DNA from: Fervidibacillus halotolerans
GTDB lineage: Bacteria; Bacillota; Bacilli; Bacillales; Caldibacillaceae
Length of the DNA stretch: 64,000 bases
Reading direction: 5' to 3'
Assembly: GCF_026547205.1 (NCBI RefSeq)
Contig: NZ_CP106877.1
Span: 1 to 64,000 of the forward strand
Position numbers and translations under genes: made by a program
Part shown: one piece after another, positions 60,015 through 64,000 of the stretch
Numbering within the stretch: position 1 is the stretch's first letter
How the letters are laid out: each line of letters begins with the position of its first letter
Notes under the pieces: generated by a model
Told to the model about the DNA's origin: nothing
The model's database searches: none
What the model saw: the letters and a program-made list of their open reading frames with translations, nothing else

Positions 60015-61124
60015 ATGGCAAACAAAGCCTATCAGTTCCGTCTGTACCCAACAAAAGAACAAGAACAACTGCTCGCCAAAACCTTTGGTTGTGTCCGTTT
60101 CGTTTACAACAAAATGCTTGAAGAACGCATACAAATTTATGAAAAGTTCAAAGACGACAAAGAAGCTTTGAAAAAACAAACATTTCCGACCCCTGCCAAG
60201 TACAAAAAGGAGTTTCCTTGGCTTAAAGAAGTGGATAGCCTTGCGCTGGCAAACGCCCAATTGAATTTGCAGAAAGCGTTTCAAAATTTCTTTTCCGGTC
60301 GTGCTGGATTTCCAAAGTTCAAAAACCGCAAAGCGAAACAGTCGTACACGACAAATGTGGTCAATGGCAACATTAAGCTTTCCGATGGCTATATCAAGTT
60401 ACCCAAACTGAAATGGGTCAAGTTCAAGCAACATCGGGAGATTCCTGCCCACCACATTATCAAGGCTTGTACGCTCACGAAAACAAAAACAGGAAAATAC
60501 TATATTTCTATTCTTACAGAGTACGAACATCAACCTGTACCAAAAGAAGTGCAAACGGTTGTTGGCTTAGATTTTTCCATGAACACGTTGTATGTCGATA
60601 GCGAGGGTAAGAGAGCCAATGATCCTCGATTCTATCGTAAAGCATTGGAAACATTAGCAAAGGAACAGCGCATTCTATCACGCAGAAAGAAAGGATCTAA
60701 TCGTTGGCATAAACAGCGTCTGAAAGTTGCAAAGCTACATGAAAAAATTGCGAACCAACGAAAAGACTTTCTGCATAAGGAGTCGCACAAATTAGCGAAA
60801 CTTTATGATTGCGTGGTCATCGAAGACCTCAACATGAAAGGGATGTCACAAGCCCTCCATTTCGGTCAAAGCGTTCATGACAACGGCTGGGGCATGTTCA
60901 CCTCTTTCCTTCAGTACAAATTGGAAGAACAGGGGAAGAAACTGGTCAAAATCGACAAATGGTTCCCCTCATCCAAAACGTGTTCGTGTTGCGGTCAAGT
61001 CAGGGAGTCTCTATCGCTTTCTGAGCGTACATTCCGCTGTGAATGTGGATTCGAAAGCGACAGGGACGTCAATGCAGCAATCAATATCAAACATGAGGGC
61101 ATGAAACGATTAGCGATAGTCTAA
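60015..61124 (+). CDS. tnpB: RNA-guided nuclease TnpB (IS1341/IS605 type)
   Basis: A 369-residue TnpB, the family ancestral to Cas12. It binds an omega RNA copied from the right end and cuts DNA beside a TAM. RuvC residues are D186 (VGLDFSMN), E270 (VIEDLNMKG) and D351 (DRDVNAA); a zinc ribbon (CSCCG...CECG) precedes the last. The N-terminal part opens KAYQFRLYPTKEQE, the usual REC/wedge start. Start ATG 60015 has GGGGTG just upstream. The 3' end overlaps the presumed omega RNA. All catalytic residues are intact. Confidence 0.94.
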   Translation: MANKAYQFRLYPTKEQEQLLAKTFGCVRFVYNKMLEERIQIYEKFKDDKEALKKQTFPTPAKYKKEFPWLKEVDSLALANAQLNLQKAFQNFFSGRAGFPKFKNRKAKQSYTTNVVNGNIKLSDGYIKLPKLKWVKFKQHREIPAHHIIKACTLTKTKTGKYYISILTEYEHQPVPKEVQTVVGLDFSMNTLYVDSEGKRANDPRFYRKALETLAKEQRILSRRKKGSNRWHKQRLKVAKLHEKIANQRKDFLHKESHKLAKLYDCVVIEDLNMKGMSQALHFGQSVHDNGWGMFTSFLQYKLEEQGKKLVKIDKWFPSSKTCSCCGQVRESLSLSERTFRCECGFESDRDVNAAINIKHEGMKRLAIV

Positions 61125-61240
61125 CTTGTCCTCGAACCGTGGGGCACACGGGGATCGCTCGGTCAACTTCCCATCATGAGATGGGATTACCCGAGAAGCC
61201 CCCACCTCTAAGCGAAGCGTAGGTGGTGGGAGTATGTCAC
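61060..61240 (+). ncRNA. Presumed omega RNA (TnpB guide RNA) region
   Basis: By the known architecture of IS200/IS605 elements, the guide RNA covers the end of tnpB and the right end, with the guide being the flank just beyond. Hairpins here are CCGTG/CACGG, an outer CTCGG/CCGAG (61158-61162, 61191-61195), and an inner TCCCATC/GATGGGA with loop ATGA, followed by the terminal CCCACC/GGTGG hairpin. The deletion copy keeps the outer stem with different bases. The 5' border is approximate. Confidence 0.6.
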
Positions 61241-61412
61241 ATTTCCTCGAGTTTGTTCATTTATAGACAACGATTCTTTCAATGCAATCATCCATTTCCT
61301 ACTTATTACAAAACTGATTCGGACTGTTTTTAAAAAACATAAATAGATTGCATTGATAGGAACAAAATAGGTTTCAGTATATGTAAAGTTCACGGTCATC
61401 CTATTCATTTCA

Positions 61413-62324
61413 TCAAGTAAGGTCCTTCGGGTTCAACTTATTTATAGGAGCGAATATTTCCAAATGCCGATGTAAATTTTCAAATTCGGCTGGAGTCGTT
61501 CCACCCAATTCGCCATCTAGATTGATCAATACTTCTTCTGGCGACGTAACTTTGATATGTTTTGCCTTTGTATAAATGACCTTCGAATCATGAATATGTT
61601 CTCCCCGCAAGGCTAAAGTGACTAATCGGATAAAATCAGCGAGGTTCGTTTTTTTCAACAAGATTAAGGTAAAGTAGCCGTCGTTTAGCGATGCGTTTGG
61701 GGCTAATTTTTCAAAGCCACCAACGGAATTTGTCAAGCCGATTAAAAATAACATCGCTTCCCCTTCAAATACTTTACCGTCATATTCCATCCGAATTTCC
61801 GATGGCTTAATAGATGGAAGCATTTCGATTCCTTTTAAATAATAAGCTAATTGACCGAGTACAGTTTTTAATTTGCTAGGTACCTCGTAAGTCAATTCGG
61901 TTAATCGGCCACCACCGGCAATGTTGACAAAGTATTTATTATTGAATCGACCGATATCGATCGGTACCGTTTCCCCCTTTGTGATTACCTCTGTTGCAGC
62001 GATAATATCTCGGGGAATATGTAATGCCCTTGAAAAATCATTCGTTGTACCTACGGGGATCAGCCCTAATTTTGGTCGATATGATTTTTCAGCTAATCCA
62101 TTCACTACCTCACTTAACGTTCCATCTCCGCCTGCTGCAACAACGACGTCGAACTGCCTTCGAACAGCTTCTTCAGCTGCCTTCGTGGCGTCTCCCGGAC
62201 CTTTCGTTGCATGGCAAGATGTTTCGTATCCGGCATCTTCCATTCTTTCAATCACATCAGCTAAATGTCTGCGAAACACTTCCCTGCCTGAGGTTGGATT
62301 ATAAATGATACGTGCTCTTTTCAT
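61413..62324 (-). CDS. dgkB: Diacylglycerol kinase DgkB
   Basis: A 303-residue lipid kinase of the DAGK catalytic family that phosphorylates diacylglycerol to phosphatidate, recycling the diacylglycerol released in lipoteichoic acid synthesis. The N-terminal start IIYNPTSGRE, the glycine-rich nucleotide motif AAGGDGTLSEVVNG, GLIPVGTTNDFSRAL and the C-terminal DGELGG metal-site region are present. Length fits DgkB. Start ATG 62324 has only a weak ribosome binding site. In B. subtilis dgkB (yerQ) follows the gat operon on the same strand; here it is reversed and the element at 59467 lies between. Confidence 0.95.
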   Translation of the reverse strand: MKRARIIYNPTSGREVFRRHLADVIERMEDAGYETSCHATKGPGDATKAAEEAVRRQFDVVVAAGGDGTLSEVVNGLAEKSYRPKLGLIPVGTTNDFSRALHIPRDIIAATEVITKGETVPIDIGRFNNKYFVNIAGGGRLTELTYEVPSKLKTVLGQLAYYLKGIEMLPSIKPSEIRMEYDGKVFEGEAMLFLIGLTNSVGGFEKLAPNASLNDGYFTLILLKKTNLADFIRLVTLALRGEHIHDSKVIYTKAKHIKVTSPEEVLINLDGELGGTTPAEFENLHRHLEIFAPINKLNPKDLT

Positions 62325-62530
62325 CCTACATCATCCATTTTCATATTTTTTCGTAACTATAACAATAATAGCTTATCTTTGCATGAACGGCAAATCGGGT
62401 GGCAAAAAATGGTATATTTACTTTTCGGGTAATATCTAGGGTGTGATGGTTTCCAGACTTTTAGTTTCGTGTTGTTCTCGCATCAAAAAATAGAGTAATT
62501 ATACGAAATGTTGATGTTCCTCCGTAGATA

Positions 62531-63715
62531 TTATTTGTAAAACGAACGAAGAAAATCAAATTCAATGCCCTTGTCCTTTCCTTTAAAATGGGCCTTTACA
62601 ATTGTCACTGCAAAAAGAGCTTCGATTAAATTTCCAACTTGTTGATCAACCTGTTTATCCTCTAATGAAATTTCCCCAATCCATAACAGTTTTGACGGCT
62701 TTTGATTAGAAGAATCTTGAATATAATATCCAAAGGATGAAAGTGCTTGATAAACATCTTCCCATAATCGTTTCGGCAATCCCTTTGCATTAAATTTTAA
62801 TTCATAATAGGGGAAAAGAGCCCTTTTTTCTGTTCGTAAATATTTATGAAATCCGTATTGTGTCGTAACATGGTTTTTCCCTTTCCCGACCTTTACTTGA
62901 ATAAACCTGGAGATGTGATCTGCAAACACCGGTTTATTTCCCCGATAACCAATCGAACCGATATAAATTTCACATGGCAGTCCTTCGGGAAAGTCCTGTG
63001 AAAAGAGTGTGTACGGAATTTCATATCCTTGCCACGTATTTTTCGCTTTGCTTACCTTAATTGGCGGAGATTCGAGGTTTCGTCTTATTTCAATCTGTTC
63101 ATCAAATAAGAACCGATGAAAAGGAAGATCCATGATCTTTTTAAAGAAGGCATCTGCCACTTCTTGATTTGCCTTTGGATCTTGACTCAATTCAGGGCTT
63201 GCGTCTTTCGGCATGAAAAATTGGTAAGAAGTGTACGGAATGCCAAAGGGAGATGTTTCCTTTAAATATTCTTGAAAGCTCATTTTTTCAACAGATTTCG
63301 CTTTTTTATGTAATTTCCCTTTTTGAAAAATGTCTTTTAATAATGGCTTATCCACTTCTTTTAAATAATTGAAAACGGTTTCTGTTTTTATCTCTTTCCA
63401 CTCAATGTTGTTTTGGTTGCATACGTTTTTAACTTCTTCAGGAACCGTTTGTCCGACGAGCATTCCACGAACGTTCTTCTTGATCGTTCGCTTCAGTCGA
63501 TTCACATAGTCGAGAATTTGTTCGATGTGTTCTAGCTGAATCATGTCTTTTTTCAATTCAACTAATAAGACATGTCCGTTTTTGTCTCGAAAAGTTAAAT
63601 CGGTCCGTCTCGATTCCAGCTGGCCCTGCCTTTCCATTAATGCTAAACCTTCTTCGATCAGTTCAGGGTGAATGACAAGCACATCTTCCAGTTCCTTTTC
63701 AGAAAGAATATACAT
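62531..63715 (-). CDS. NucS-like PD-(D/E)XK nuclease domain protein (DUF91)
   Basis: A 394-residue protein. Residues 1-110 match the endonuclease NucS/DUF91 fold: RRTDLTFRDKNGHVLLVELKK gives D39, E53 and K55 of the PD-(D/E)XK core, followed by QILDYV (Q66, Y70), the QxxxY extension. The rest (about 120-394) is not recognised; it is basic and without membrane segments. NucS acts at mismatches in archaea and actinobacteria, but its specificity domain is absent, so the role is unknown; a defence or repair nuclease is possible. Start ATG 63715 has GAGAGGTG 8 bases upstream. It is single, next to dgkB on the same strand with about 200 bases between. Confidence 0.7.
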   Translation of the reverse strand: MYILSEKELEDVLVIHPELIEEGLALMERQGQLESRRTDLTFRDKNGHVLLVELKKDMIQLEHIEQILDYVNRLKRTIKKNVRGMLVGQTVPEEVKNVCNQNNIEWKEIKTETVFNYLKEVDKPLLKDIFQKGKLHKKAKSVEKMSFQEYLKETSPFGIPYTSYQFFMPKDASPELSQDPKANQEVADAFFKKIMDLPFHRFLFDEQIEIRRNLESPPIKVSKAKNTWQGYEIPYTLFSQDFPEGLPCEIYIGSIGYRGNKPVFADHISRFIQVKVGKGKNHVTTQYGFHKYLRTEKRALFPYYELKFNAKGLPKRLWEDVYQALSSFGYYIQDSSNQKPSKLLWIGEISLEDKQVDQQVGNLIEALFAVTIVKAHFKGKDKGIEFDFLRSFYK

Positions 63716-64000
63716 GCGATTTCACCTCTCCAATACACATTGTTTTACATTTATTATATCAAAATTTTCTGAATGATCGTTTTGTAATGTTTCCTTGGTG
63801 TAAAATGGGGAAATTAGGGATTTTAAAATGGAAAAACGTTTGGCAAAGCTACTTTCATATTTGCATTAAGGTATCACGAGAAAATCTAGTAGCATTGTTT
63901 GATCTATATAAACGTATATCCAATTTGTGAACCGTACCTTTTAGTGGAGAATCAACGACTATTTGACGATTTTCAATAGGGAAAAGTAGTCCAATATGAA
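63716..64000. other. Terminal intergenic region
   Basis: The last 285 bases hold the upstream region of the nuclease gene and no recognised gene or signal. Confidence 0.4.

Larger units (their letters stand above)
59467..61240 (+). mobile_element. IS200/IS605 element with tnpA and tnpB
   Basis: Bounds come from comparison with the deletion copy at 45591: similarity starts at ATCTTTCC (59467). The right end is set at about 61240, after a terminal hairpin (CCCACC...GGTGG, 61201-61230). The left part carries a hairpin formed by TCTCCCACTTC and GAAGTG..GTGAGA. The left flank is TTTAAC, so insertion next to TTTAA is likely. No terminal inverted repeat or target duplication is seen, as usual in this family. 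Both genes appear complete. The exact right tip is uncertain by a few bases. Confidence 0.88.

Overview
The window is chromosomal DNA of a low-GC, Gram-positive, endospore-former-type bacterium of the family Bacillaceae. The evidence is synteny with Bacillus subtilis: tatCy-ydiK-ydiL-groES-groEL, yeaC-yeaD-yebA-guaA-pbuG, yerA-yerB-yerC, pcrB-pcrA-ligA-yerH(camS), gatCAB and dgkB all occur here in the B. subtilis order, with strong AGGAGG-type ribosome binding sites and frequent TTG and GTG starts. I cannot name the species. One strand carries most genes; several inserted or metabolic genes lie on the other.

Layout. 1-4.1 kb: end of tatC, ydiK, ydiL, CIRCE-controlled groES-groEL. 4.1-10.5 kb: oligoendopeptidase F, then an accessory stretch (acetyltransferase remnant, DUF4256, TPR protein, DIP1984-type protein, broken ISL3 transposase). 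10.5-15.5 kb: MFS efflux gene divergent from an XRE-TPR regulator with paired operators, then topB. 15.8-19.2 kb: fumC and a secreted lipase-like hydrolase. 19.4-27.6 kb: MoxR-DUF58-transglutaminase operon, guaA and pbuG, each behind a guanine-class riboswitch. 28-31 kb: glcT-ptsG with a RAT antiterminator. 31.2-32.7 kb: purB alone behind a complete PurR operator and promoter. 32.8-35.2 kb: decayed island bounded by two broken tyrosine recombinases. 35.3-45.6 kb: yerA, yerB, yerC, pcrB, SOS-controlled pcrA-ligA-camS. 45.6-56 kb: IS200/IS605 remnant, P5C dehydrogenase, yueI, gatCAB, succinate-semialdehyde dehydrogenase, dicarboxylate symporter. 56.6-64 kb: yerD, 3-hydroxyacyl-CoA dehydrogenase, an apparently complete IS200/IS605 element (tnpA, tnpB), dgkB and a NucS-like nuclease gene.

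How the genes work together. The clearest theme is purines: guaA and pbuG have guanine riboswitches, pbuG also has a PurR box pair, and purB sits directly behind what looks like the ancestral purE operon promoter while no other de novo purine gene is present. This suggests an operon collapsed to its salvage-relevant gene, although the other genes could lie elsewhere. A second theme is glucose uptake (glcT-ptsG) and amino-acid/GABA catabolism (rocA, gabD, a glutamate-type symporter). The most interesting non-coding signal is the IS200/IS605 pair: the full element and a deletion derivative keep the tnpB 3' end plus right-end RNA fold, with compensated base pairs, as expected for a TnpB guide (omega) RNA.
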